Source: Deferribacteres bacterium (GTDB lineage: Bacteria; Nitrospirota; Thermodesulfovibrionia; UBA6902). From it: DNA of 7,545 nt. Within the stretch, counting starts at the first letter, position 1. Each line of letters starts with the position of its first letter. Below, piece after piece: positions 1-6,880 of the stretch. A program made the position numbers and the translations under genes. The notes beneath the pieces were generated by a model, which made no database searches, had not been told where the DNA came from, and was given only the letters and a program-made list of their open reading frames with translations. The stretch is taken from the NCBI GenBank assembly GCA_013152795.1, contig JAADFS010000068.1, forward strand, positions 1 through 7,545, in the 5' to 3' direction.

Positions 1-391
1 GGAGCCTGAACTGCTCAAGCCTGATGCCCGGATGCCTGAACTCGAGGATTTCAGGGTCTGTAATCCTGGTGTTTGTCATGTGCACCTGCACGCCGGATGC
101 GCCCGGGCAACCGGCGGAGGCACCTGCCCCGCCGGCAATGGTCTCGTAATAAGGCGGCTCGCCCTGCACTTCAAAAAGCAGGTTGTTCATGGTACCCTGC
201 GAGGCGGCGGCAATGCCGAATGCGCCCAGGAGCAGGTCGACCACCCTTTGAGATGTCTCTACATTGCCTGATGCAACCGGCGCGGGATAGACCGGGCTGA
301 GAACCGTGCCCTCCGGTATGATGATCTCAACGGGGTTAAGGCACCCGCTGTTCAGGGGGATATCCGTGTCTATCAGCAGCCTCAGCACATA
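1..391 (-). pseudogene. Out-of-frame C-terminal continuation of the 5-oxoprolinase gene, partial at left edge
   Basis: On the minus strand, from 391 down to base 1, a second frame is open for 130 codons without a stop. It reads as the conserved HyuB C-terminal region. It begins YVLRLLIDTDIPLNSGCLNP and later has NVETSQRVVDLLLGAFG, ASQGTMNNLLFE, YYETIAGGAGASAGCPG and HMTNTRITDPEILEFRHPG, all hallmarks of 5-oxoprolinase/HyuB. It joins the upstream frame at the ATAT run at 389-392. The family normally has one residue between the shared Ala-Val and the Tyr (human 5-oxoprolinase reads SALIYCLRCL), but only one base is present there, so two bases are missing. The intact downstream frame means that either the mutation is recent or the sequence has an error. 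No start codon or ribosome site supports independent translation. Confidence 0.88.
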
Positions 392-3365
392 TGACCGCGG
401 AGCGGGTGACCGACAGGGGGGCGTTCAGGTTGTCTTTCATGTGCTGGCCGCCCGTGCCTGTAAAGTCTATCACGGCCTTCAGTGTATCCGGGGGACTCGT
501 CCCGCCGTCGATGGTGACGCTGACCTTCAACAGAGTGCCGTCATCAAGATAATCCTCAAACGTGCCCCTGAATGACCCCATCTTCCCCAGGTATTCATGC
601 AGGGCCTTTTTTACCGAATATTCCGAGTTCTCCTGAATATACTGCATGTACTCAAGTACCGTGTCCAGGCCGTACTGTTCCGTAATGTGGCGGAGTTCCT
701 TCACCCCCTTGCGGCAGGCGGCTGTTTGTGCTCTGAAGTCAAGGATGCGTTCCTGGATGTTCCTTGACGGATACCTGTGATTCAGCAGGAGTTCCCTCAG
801 GTCATCCTCCCTGAATCTGTTGTCCCGCACGAGGAGGAAACCGTCCACCAGCACCCCTTCCTCCATGATGTGTGTTGCAGAAGGCGGCATGGAACCGGGC
901 GTCGTGCCTCCCACATCCGAATGGTGTCCCCGTGCGGCAGTAAAAAATATGAGGTCCCCTTTTTCCGAAAAGACCGGGCACACCACGGTCATGTCCGGTA
1001 AATGCGAACCGCCGCGATAGGGGTTGTTGGTAAGATAAACATCCCCCGGCCTCATGGTGCCGCCCCTGTCCTGAAGCACGGCCCTGACGGTATCGGCCAT
1101 TGATCCGAGATGCACGGGGATATGAGGCGCGTTTGCCACAAGATCGCCCTTTGAATCGAAAACAGCACAGGAGAAGTCAAGCCGCTCTTTCATGTTCACG
1201 GAGTATGCGGTGTTCCTGAGGGTTATACCCATCTCCGCGGCCGTGCCCATGAACAGGTTGTTGAAGACCTCAAGGAGCACGGGGTCGGGGCCGGAGGAAC
1301 GGCCTGTAATCTTTATCTTTTTCCCGCCAACCCTCTTCATGACAATCACACCGGTTTCATCCGTTTCTGCTTTAAACCCCGGGTCAACGATCACGGTGAA
1401 ATCATCGTCGATTATGAATGCAGGGCCTGTGACCTTTGCCAGGGGTGGCAGCGCCTCCCTCAGATATACCGGGGCCCTCACCGGCCCGTCAGGATAAAAT
1501 ATCTCGTGGTATGAGTCAGGGACAGGCGCGGGGCCCGGATGTTTCTTTTTTCCGGTGGAATAAGGTATAAAAAACCCGGCTGACTCCTGCACTTCCACTC
1601 TCAGGTTTACAAGCTCAACCGGCGTATCCCGGAGACTGAAACCGAAGAGCCTGTTGTACTGTCGTCTGAAGTTATCGAGTGTTTCACCGAACCCACCGTA
1701 TTCAACCGTAAGATACGTCTCGGCCCCCCTTGGACGGAGGTCCATCTCATATCTCACAATAAAGGATTTGTCAGCGGTTTTTCCCCCGGCGGAAAGACCG
1801 GCCTCAAGGTCCCTGAATATATTGCCCGCCTCCCTGTGTGTCTCCGGGGTATATGGTTTGAGCACAGTCCGTGCGGCCTTGCGGGCAGGCCTTGAAAGCC
1901 CGGTGCCGTAAGCCGACATGACACCGCTCAGGGGGTGAATAATGACCGTTTCGATATCAAGAAGGGATGCTATGGGGCATGCATGCTGTCCGCCGGCGCC
2001 GCCGAAACATACAAGGGCATACCTCCTGACGTCAAAACCCCTTGAGACGGATATCTCCCTGATGGCCGTCGCCATCTTTTCATCGGCGACCCTGAGAAAC
2101 CCGGCGGCGACCTCCCGGGCGCTGAACGCCGTCCCCATCGCACTGTTTATTTCCCTGGTGAGCTCCTGGAATTTCTCCCTCGTGATATCGCTGTTTATAG
2201 GTGAACTGCGGTCCGGGCCGAATGTCTCCGGGAAATATTCGGGGATCAGCCGCCCTGTGAGAAGGTTTGCATCAGTGACTGTCAGGGGGCCGCCGAATCC
2301 GTAACACGCAGGACCTGGATAAGAACCTGCGGATTCAGGGCCTGCGGTCATCTTCTGGCCGTCGAATCTCAGGATGGAGCCTCCGCCTGCGGCAACGGTT
2401 ATGATGTCCAGCATTTCCGTCTGAAGGGGGATGCCCGCAATGACCTTTTCATATACCTTCCTGAGACCGCCGTCAAACCTGGACACATCCGTGGATGTGC
2501 CTCCCATGTCAAACCCTATGGCGCCTGTCAACTCCTTCCGGCGGGCTGTTTCAGCCACTGCCACCACTCCCCCTGCAGGGCCTGAAAGAACGGCGTTCTT
2601 GCCCGTAAACGAGGCCGGCGGGCTCAGGAGGCCGCTGCTCTGCATGAATTCGACGGGGATGTTGCCTGTCTCTTTCCTGATTCCCTCAAGATAAACGGCA
2701 AGCACACTGCTCAGATATGCATCCACCAGCGTGCTCTGCCCGCGGCTTACGATCTTTATGAGATTCACGGTCCTGTGCGAGAGGAATATGCCGGAGAACC
2801 CATATTCCTCCAGCAGCCCGGCGCAGAGCAGCTCATGCTCGGGATTTATCCATGAATGCATAAACACAACCGCAACGGCATCCACCCCCTGCTCCCTGAG
2901 TTTTCCGACTTCATCCCTCAGGGGGCCGGGGTCAAAGCTCCGTATCACCCTGCCGTCAGGGCCAATCCGTTCGTCCGCCTCCAGCACGGTTGAATACAGC
3001 GGAGGGGCCTTTTTTATACAGAGACGGAAGATTTCGGGCCTGTCCTGGTAGCCGATTTCCAGGAGGTCTGAAAATCCCTTCGTGATCAGGAGCGCCACCC
3101 TGCCGCCCTTTCTCTCAAGGAGGGCGTTTGTGGCTACAGTGGTTCCGAACCTGATCCCTTCTATCCTGTCCTCAGGCAGGGGTTCGCCGGGGTCAAGCCC
3201 GAGTATCCTCCTGATACCCTCTATGGATGCATCGTCATAGCCGGATGAGACGGAGAGGAGCTTCAGGGTATGAAAAACACCTCCGGGGTCAAGGGCGACC
3301 ACGTCGGTGAATGTCCCGCCCCTGTCGACCGCAAACCTCCACTTTTTTGATGTATGCTCTGTCAT
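336..3365 (-). CDS. 5-oxoprolinase/hydantoinase-type ATP-dependent amidohydrolase (HyuA-HyuB fusion), frame broken near its 3' end
   Basis: The product is predicted to hydrolyse 5-oxoproline or a related cyclic amide (hydantoin type) with ATP in the cytoplasm. Numbered from the ATG at 3365, a HyuA half (about residues 8-680) shows the phosphate-binding motif DRGGTFTD (14-21), then FGTTVATNALLERKG (73-87), GFDMGGTSTD (284-293), GPACYGFGGPLTVTDANL (351-368) and CFGGAGGQHA (453-462). A HyuB half starts at about 690 and includes MGITLRNTAYSVNMKERLDFS (712-732). The N-terminal part resembles eukaryotic-type 5-oxoprolinase more than split HyuA, so I favour 5-oxoprolinase; substrate is not provable here. 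The frame departs from the family after NAPLSVTRSAV and stops at 336-338. The true C-terminus continues in another frame to the left edge. I chose ATG 3365 because GTGAAG lies just upstream; GTG at 3389 is an in-frame alternative that coincides with the predicted transcription start. The gene stands alone and diverges from the secreted-protein gene. Confidence 0.9.
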   Translation of the reverse strand: MTEHTSKKWRFAVDRGGTFTDVVALDPGGVFHTLKLLSVSSGYDDASIEGIRRILGLDPGEPLPEDRIEGIRFGTTVATNALLERKGGRVALLITKGFSDLLEIGYQDRPEIFRLCIKKAPPLYSTVLEADERIGPDGRVIRSFDPGPLRDEVGKLREQGVDAVAVVFMHSWINPEHELLCAGLLEEYGFSGIFLSHRTVNLIKIVSRGQSTLVDAYLSSVLAVYLEGIRKETGNIPVEFMQSSGLLSPPASFTGKNAVLSGPAGGVVAVAETARRKELTGAIGFDMGGTSTDVSRFDGGLRKVYEKVIAGIPLQTEMLDIITVAAGGGSILRFDGQKMTAGPESAGSYPGPACYGFGGPLTVTDANLLTGRLIPEYFPETFGPDRSSPINSDITREKFQELTREINSAMGTAFSAREVAAGFLRVADEKMATAIREISVSRGFDVRRYALVCFGGAGGQHACPIASLLDIETVIIHPLSGVMSAYGTGLSRPARKAARTVLKPYTPETHREAGNIFRDLEAGLSAGGKTADKSFIVRYEMDLRPRGAETYLTVEYGGFGETLDNFRRQYNRLFGFSLRDTPVELVNLRVEVQESAGFFIPYSTGKKKHPGPAPVPDSYHEIFYPDGPVRAPVYLREALPPLAKVTGPAFIIDDDFTVIVDPGFKAETDETGVIVMKRVGGKKIKITGRSSGPDPVLLEVFNNLFMGTAAEMGITLRNTAYSVNMKERLDFSCAVFDSKGDLVANAPHIPVHLGSMADTVRAVLQDRGGTMRPGDVYLTNNPYRGGSHLPDMTVVCPVFSEKGDLIFFTAARGHHSDVGGTTPGSMPPSATHIMEEGVLVDGFLLVRDNRFREDDLRELLLNHRYPSRNIQERILDFRAQTAACRKGVKELRHITEQYGLDTVLEYMQYIQENSEYSVKKALHEYLGKMGSFRGTFEDYLDDGTLLKVSVTIDGGTSPPDTLKAVIDFTGTGGQHMKDNLNAPLSVTRSAVICAEAADRHGYPPEQRVP
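389..392 (-). other. Frameshift site in the 5-oxoprolinase gene (probable 2-base loss in an AT repeat)
   Basis: The minus strand reads GCGGTC-ATATGTGCTG. A family-like reading would be GTC-ATA-TAT-GTG (Val-Ile-Tyr-Val), so loss of one AT/TA unit from a short alternating run explains the break. No slippery heptamer of the usual ribosomal-frameshift kind is visible, so programmed shifting is unlikely. Confidence 0.75.
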
Positions 3366-3369
3366 ATTC

Positions 3370-3398
3370 TTCACTTTTGCCTGATTCACATCTATAAT
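3370..3398 (+). promoter_or_regulatory. Candidate sigma-70 promoter for the TIGR03790-family gene
   Basis: The -35-like box TTCACT (3370-3375) is followed, after a 17-base spacer, by a perfect -10 box TATAAT (3393-3398). Transcription would be expected to start about seven bases later, near 3405. That is the ATG itself, so the messenger may be leaderless or nearly so, which agrees with the lack of a Shine-Dalgarno sequence there. Confidence 0.5.
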
Positions 3399-3422
3399 AC
3401 CAGCATGTTCATGTCACGTAAA
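3394..3422 (-). promoter_or_regulatory. Candidate sigma-70 promoter for the 5-oxoprolinase gene, overlapping the plus-strand promoter
   Basis: On the minus strand, TTTACG (3417-3422) is followed after 17 bases by TATTAT (3394-3399 in plus coordinates). The expected start near 3387 leaves a leader of about 22 bases before ATG 3365. This -10 box shares five bases with the plus-strand TATAAT, so RNA polymerase could probably not occupy both at once. Confidence 0.4.
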
Positions 3423-4724
3423 TGCGGAATCCTGCTTGTGCTGCCCGCTGTTGTATTGTTCTTTATCCTGTACCCGCCGGTACCGTCCGCTGCCGCGCTT
3501 GCACCGCGTGAAATCGCAGTAGTGGTAAATTCACGCTCGCCTGATTCGCTCCGCATCGGTGAATCCTATATCAGGCTTCGCAATGTCCCTTCAGGTCACC
3601 TGATCAGAATAAACGTTGCACCGGAGGAAGAGGTCTCCCGCAGAGACTATGACGCACTTATCGCAGCCCCTGTGAGGGAGGCGGTAAACAGGCTCCTTGA
3701 TAAAGGGGAAGACATACGCTGCATAGTGACAACCTACGGCGTCCCCCTCCGCATCAGCGCTGTAAGGCCGCTGATAATCCCTGAAGAGGAGATACAGGGG
3801 TACCGTTCGATAAAAAGGCAGAAACAGGAGCGCCTCGCCGCCCTGAGAACGATGCGCAGGGAAAGCAAAAAATCCGGCAAGGACCTGCGGGCGGAACTCC
3901 TGAAAGAAATGAAAAAGCTCAGGAAAGAGATAGAGAGGCTCAACCTGAAAATCGGGCGTTTGAGAGGTGCGGACACGGTTGCAGCAGTAGATTCCGAGCT
4001 TGCCATGGTACTTGTGCCGGATTACCCGCTTGAGGGATGGCAGCCCAATCCCGCGTATATACGTAACAGGGCGCGCGGAATAACGTACTATGGGAAAGTC
4101 CTCATGGCCAGCAGGCTTGATGCGCCGACGCCGGACCTGGCCCTCGGGCTGGCGCGCACTGCTGTTGAGGTTGAGAAAACAGGGCTCAGCGGGAGGATAT
4201 ATCTTGATGCACGGGGGCTGAAAGGGAAGGATGCATACGCCCTGTTTGATCAAGACATAAGAAGGGCGGCCCGCATACTCAGGCAGGGGCCCCTGCCGGT
4301 TATACTTGATAACCGCCCGAAGCTGCTTGAGCATGCGCCGTCTGCCGCATTGTACTGCGGCTGGTACAGGCTCGGAAGATATGCAGACGTGTTTCAGTGG
4401 AGAAAGGGTGCCGTCGGGTATCACGTGGCAAGCATAGAGGCGAGGTCCCTGCATGATCCGGGGGGCAGGTACTGGGTGAAGGGCATGATAGAAAGGGGGG
4501 TGACCGCCACCCTCGGGCCCGTCGCCGAGCCGTATCTCAGCGCGTTTCCGCTTCCCTCATTGTTCTTTCCCCTTTTGATGAGCGGCAGGTATACACTTGC
4601 GGAGGTGTTCAGCCTGTCAAACCCCTATCTGTCGTGGCGGATGATATTGATAGGGGATCCCCTCTACAATCCCTTCAGAAACAGGCCGGCCTATTTTATG
4701 AAAAATCCGCCGCCCCCGCCCTGA
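3405..4724 (+). CDS. TIGR03790-family secreted protein (PEP-CTERM/exosortase-associated), function unknown
   Basis: This 439-residue exported protein belongs to an uncharacterised family that occurs in genomes with PEP-CTERM/exosortase sorting; no enzymatic activity is established. From the ATG at 3405, the N-terminus has Arg-Lys (5-6), a hydrophobic core (about 8-26) and a likely signal-peptidase site near PSAAALA (27-33). The mature part begins REIAVVVNSRSPDSLRIG, then VSRRDYDALI (77-86) and IVTTYGVPLRI (107-117). Residues about 131-187 form a Lys/Arg/Glu-rich predicted coiled coil, followed by VDSELAMVL (195-203). The C-terminal part has WRKGAVGYHVAS (332-343), ERGVTATLGPVAEPYLS (363-379) and ILIGDPLYNPF (414-424), with a terminal run of five prolines. 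An upstream ATG at 3354 overlaps the divergent gene and would spoil the signal peptide; ATG 3411 is also possible. The gene converges on the nucleotide-sugar dehydrogenase gene with 19 bases between them. Family call confident, role unknown. Confidence 0.85.
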   Translation: MFMSRKCGILLVLPAVVLFFILYPPVPSAAALAPREIAVVVNSRSPDSLRIGESYIRLRNVPSGHLIRINVAPEEEVSRRDYDALIAAPVREAVNRLLDKGEDIRCIVTTYGVPLRISAVRPLIIPEEEIQGYRSIKRQKQERLAALRTMRRESKKSGKDLRAELLKEMKKLRKEIERLNLKIGRLRGADTVAAVDSELAMVLVPDYPLEGWQPNPAYIRNRARGITYYGKVLMASRLDAPTPDLALGLARTAVEVEKTGLSGRIYLDARGLKGKDAYALFDQDIRRAARILRQGPLPVILDNRPKLLEHAPSAALYCGWYRLGRYADVFQWRKGAVGYHVASIEARSLHDPGGRYWVKGMIERGVTATLGPVAEPYLSAFPLPSLFFPLLMSGRYTLAEVFSLSNPYLSWRMILIGDPLYNPFRNRPAYFMKNPPPPP

Positions 4725-4743
4725 GCTGACAGAAGAGGTACAA

Positions 4744-6402
4744 TTACGGATTATGCCCTGCCTTCATCTTCTGCCTTCTGACCTCGTCTTTTATCCACCT
4801 GACATGCCCCCTGCCCAGGCCCTTGACCTCGCAGCCCAGTTCGAAATACCGCCGGATCTTTCTGTCATCAAGGATGCCGAAACAGTCAATCACCGCAAAT
4901 GTATTCCCTACCATTTCAAACACCTCGTCCGGATCGAGGTCAAGATAATGCCTGTGGCGTACGCTGAAGATAATGGCGTCGGCCCCCTTAAGGGCCTTCT
5001 TCAGGTTTTTTTCTATTCTCAGCCCCGAGAGCTTGTCCTGGTTCCGGAAAAACCGGCTGAGGCTGTATCCCTTTTTCGGATAGGTATCCTGTTTTTCAAA
5101 CTCCCACCAGTGGGTGAGATAGGGATCATGCACGCGTATCTCCGCGCCCATCTCGGTAAGCCTCCTGACTATCAGTTCCGAGCCGCTGTACCGCGTGTCA
5201 CCCACGTCCTCCCTGTATGATGCGCCGAGCACGAGTATGTCCGCTGCTGCAATGGGCCTGCTCATGTTCCTGAGCGCGTCCCTTGTCAACTGCCCGACGT
5301 GCAGGGCGCGGGTGTCATTGATGTTTATCGCCAAGGGAGTGATCTTGAAGATGTCGTCCTCAAAGCCGTGGATATGCCTGTACGCCCATACGCCGAGGCC
5401 TCCGTCTTTGGGCAGGCAGTAACCGCCTATGCCGGGGCCCGGAAAGATGATATTGCTGTGGGTGGGACGCACCTTGATTGCGTTGATGACCTTTATCAGG
5501 TCCACACCGTTGCGCTCTGCAAACAGGCTCCATTCATCGAGGAACGCGAGTATCGTCGCGCGGAAGCTGTTTTCCACTATCTTGGCGGTCTCGGATTCGA
5601 TCGGACGGTCCAGTACCGTAAGCGGGTAGTCTTTTGTGTTTATTACCTCGTTGAGGAACTTGACGACCCTGTCCCTCGCCTCCCTGTTTATCCCGCTGCA
5701 TACACGCCAAAAATCGGATATGCTCGCCACATAATCCTTGCCGGGCATCACCCGTTCAAAGCTGTGCGCAAGCAGGGGGTCTGTCTTGATGCCGCGCCGC
5801 CTGAAGACCTTTTTCATGATTGGATATGCAATCTGCTCCGTGGTGCCCGGCGCCACGGTCGTTTCTATCAGGACGAGGGCATCGGGGGATATATGTTCAG
5901 CCATGATCGCAAGGGACTCCTCAAGAGGGGTCATGTCAGCGCGGCCGTTGGATATATCGCCGAGGGACTCCTTGATGTAATCGCATTGAATATCAACGAC
6001 CACCACGTCCGCAAGCGAGAGCACTTCATACACATAGGTTGCGATAAGGGTTTTCTTGTCAATCACGCATCTCTTTATCATCGGCGCGAGTTCTTTATCC
6101 TCGGATGTAACGGGCGAGACGCCCCTGTTGAGCGTGGGGATTTTCCAGTAGCTCCTCGTGCTCGGTCTCTGCATGCCTATCACGAACTTACCGGGCCTGC
6201 CGTTTTCATCAACGGTGTCCGCAATAACGGCAGCCATTGCAACCCCTACAAAACCAACGCCCATAACCACGACAATCTCGCGGCCGAGCTTTTTCTGTTT
6301 CGCCGCCACGGTCTTCAGACGCCTGACTTCCCGCCTGTACTGTTCCGGTGTGGGCAGGGGGAACTTCTCACCATCAGGGCTTACTGAATATTCAATGCTC
6401 AT
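4744..6402 (-). CDS. Nucleotide-sugar (UDP-glucose / UDP-ManNAc type) 6-dehydrogenase, long variant
   Basis: Enzymes of this superfamily oxidise the C6 hydroxyl of a nucleotide sugar to a uronic acid in two NAD-dependent steps, supplying charged sugars for surface polysaccharides. Visible motifs in the 552-residue product are a Rossmann GVGFVG (48-53), ETTVAPGTT (180-188), ERVMPG (216-221), the middle helix with ETAKIVENSFRA (271-282), the active-site loop GPGIGGYCLPKD with catalytic Cys329, and a C-terminal UDP-binding domain with LGASYREDVGDTRYSGS (392-408). It is about 100 residues longer than typical members (410-450), with a Lys/Arg-rich N-terminal extension of about 40 residues and extra sequence around 430-465. 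The strand-2 loop lacks the usual acidic residue (GMQRPSTRS, 76-84). ATG 6402 is chosen because AAAGGAG lies 10 bases upstream. The exact sugar is not decidable; a UDP-HexNAc substrate is as likely as UDP-glucose. Role in an envelope or exopolysaccharide pathway is inferred. Confidence 0.88.
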   Translation of the reverse strand: MSIEYSVSPDGEKFPLPTPEQYRREVRRLKTVAAKQKKLGREIVVVMGVGFVGVAMAAVIADTVDENGRPGKFVIGMQRPSTRSYWKIPTLNRGVSPVTSEDKELAPMIKRCVIDKKTLIATYVYEVLSLADVVVVDIQCDYIKESLGDISNGRADMTPLEESLAIMAEHISPDALVLIETTVAPGTTEQIAYPIMKKVFRRRGIKTDPLLAHSFERVMPGKDYVASISDFWRVCSGINREARDRVVKFLNEVINTKDYPLTVLDRPIESETAKIVENSFRATILAFLDEWSLFAERNGVDLIKVINAIKVRPTHSNIIFPGPGIGGYCLPKDGGLGVWAYRHIHGFEDDIFKITPLAININDTRALHVGQLTRDALRNMSRPIAAADILVLGASYREDVGDTRYSGSELIVRRLTEMGAEIRVHDPYLTHWWEFEKQDTYPKKGYSLSRFFRNQDKLSGLRIEKNLKKALKGADAIIFSVRHRHYLDLDPDEVFEMVGNTFAVIDCFGILDDRKIRRYFELGCEVKGLGRGHVRWIKDEVRRQKMKAGHNP

Positions 6403-6412
6403 GTTTCACTGT

Positions 6413-6419
6413 CTCCTTT
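6413..6419 (-). promoter_or_regulatory. Shine-Dalgarno site of the nucleotide-sugar dehydrogenase gene
   Basis: The minus strand reads AAAGGAG, 10 bases before ATG 6402. It fixes that start over internal Met codons and shows that the unusual N-terminal extension is probably translated. Confidence 0.7.
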
Positions 6420-6473
6420 CGCGGTTTGAGGGTTTGGTGGAACATACATAGCGACTCACACGTCCCGCCTGAC

Positions 6474-6503
6474 ATGTTATCAGAGTCTGCGCCATAAACT
6501 CAA
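6474..6503 (-). promoter_or_regulatory. Candidate promoter for the nucleotide-sugar dehydrogenase gene
   Basis: On the minus strand, TTGAGT (6498-6503) is followed by an 18-base spacer and TAACAT (6474-6479). The -10 box is preceded by TGA, giving an extended -10 element (TG-N). Each hexamer matches the consensus at four of six positions. The start would fall near 6467, giving a leader of about 65 bases. Confidence 0.4.
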
Positions 6504-6719
6504 ACATCCGCCGTCTTTTTTCCGTTTTCTCGGGGGGGCCGGTATCCCCATCTCCGGGTCTACAGGCAGGGAAAAAACAACGGGAGTCCGTCCCTGACAG
6601 GGGACAGAGGCCTCCGGAAGGTCATGTCGGTCTGGCCCGCCTTCCGTCCCCCCGGAGAAGCCCCTCCATAGTGACGGGTTTTCCTGTCTTAATAATTTCC
6701 GGTTTTCCAATCTGACACC

Positions 6720-6748
6720 TTGACGGAAACCCTTCGATCCGGTACGAT
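6720..6748 (+). promoter_or_regulatory. Candidate sigma-70 promoter upstream of the helix-turn-helix remnant
   Basis: TTGACG (6720-6725, five of six consensus bases) is separated by 17 bases from TACGAT (6743-6748, four of six). Transcription would start near 6755, giving a leader of about 65 bases before ATG 6821 and placing the inverted repeat at 6758-6781 right at the start site. Confidence 0.45.
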
Positions 6749-6757
6749 AAAGTCCTG

Positions 6758-6781
6758 TTTATCCTGTTCTATCCGGATAAA
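6758..6781. repeat. Inverted repeat with an embedded palindrome, possible operator
   Basis: TTTATCC (6758-6764) and GGATAAA (6775-6781) are perfect 7-base inverted arms around a 10-base loop. The right arm also lies within a 10-base perfect palindrome TATCCGGATA (6770-6779). The position just downstream of the candidate promoter would suit a repressor site or a small leader hairpin. No T-run follows, so it is not a typical terminator. Confidence 0.35.
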
Positions 6782-6808
6782 ATGGTATACTCAGAATCAA
6801 TAAGTTAT

Positions 6809-6812
6809 GGAG
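6809..6812 (+). promoter_or_regulatory. Shine-Dalgarno site of the helix-turn-helix remnant
   Basis: GGAG lies eight bases before ATG 6821, an ideal spacing. It shows that the short reading frame that follows is the true start of a former gene and not a chance match. Confidence 0.55.
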
Positions 6813-6820
6813 CTTATACT

Positions 6821-6880
6821 ATGGATGACCGTTGGCTTTCTGTAGATGAGATTGCAGTCTACCTTGGATTCTCATGTTAG
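6821..6880 (+). pseudogene. Truncated excisionase-type (MerR-like) helix-turn-helix DNA-binding protein
   Basis: The frame encodes only 19 residues, MDDRWLSVDEIAVYLGFSC, and then TAG. The first 18 match the start of small excisionase-family helix-turn-helix proteins (about 60-75 residues), whose usual form is W-L-S-V-x-E-I-A-x-Y-L-G followed by S/K-R-D-T-V-Y-K-W-I and a wing with GR-x-W-K/R-F. All of the recognition helix and wing is missing. I could not find the rest in any frame up to 7332. The match ends at Ser18, and the next base (6875) is the first base of a TGTTAG...CTAACA inverted repeat, so an insertion or deletion joint at this point is likely. A good ribosome site and a promoter-like sequence upstream support a once-functional gene. 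Members act as recombination directionality factors or small regulators; which one applied here is unknown. Confidence 0.6.

Larger units (their letters stand above)
6403..6820. other. Gene-free intergenic region between divergently oriented genes
   Basis: About 420 bases carry no gene I can support. A 76-codon minus-strand frame (6480-6710) begins with TTG, has no ribosome site, and its translation is Pro/Arg/Gly-rich and matches no family I know. The stretch holds candidate promoters near both ends, and paired segments at 6612-6621/6640-6657 (CGGAAGG with CCTTCCG, CTCCGG with CCGGAG). Those pairs could fold, but no T-run follows them, so I do not call a terminator. Confidence 0.5.

Noticed and set aside
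3354..3404. Upstream ATG extending the TIGR03790 protein by 17 residues
   Set aside because: It overlaps the first codons of the divergent gene, lies upstream of the candidate -10 box, and would bury the signal peptide.
3591..4454. A 287-codon minus-strand open frame opposite the TIGR03790 gene
   Set aside because: It is antisense to a recognised family, has no ribosome site I can see, and lacks domain-like features.
4725..4743. Bidirectional terminator between the two convergent genes
   Set aside because: The 19-base gap contains no inverted repeat or T-run, so I cannot support a terminator there.
5299..6387. A 362-codon plus-strand open frame opposite the nucleotide-sugar dehydrogenase
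   Set aside because: It is fully antisense to a gene with clear catalytic motifs and its translation matches no family I know. Long antisense frames are common in G+C-rich genes.
6406..6507. 33-codon minus-strand frame ending three bases before the dehydrogenase ATG, as a possible leader peptide
   Set aside because: It starts upstream of the candidate promoter, has no strong ribosome site, and no attenuator hairpin or codon run is visible.
6612..6657. Nested complementary segments (CTCCGG/CCGGAG and CGGAAGG/CCTTCCG) as a riboswitch or terminator
   Set aside because: No T-run follows on either strand and no conserved riboswitch core that I know is present; G+C-rich DNA gives such pairings by chance.
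6480..6710. 76-codon minus-strand frame in the intergenic region
   Set aside because: It has a TTG start without a ribosome site, low-complexity Pro/Arg/Gly composition and no recognisable family.
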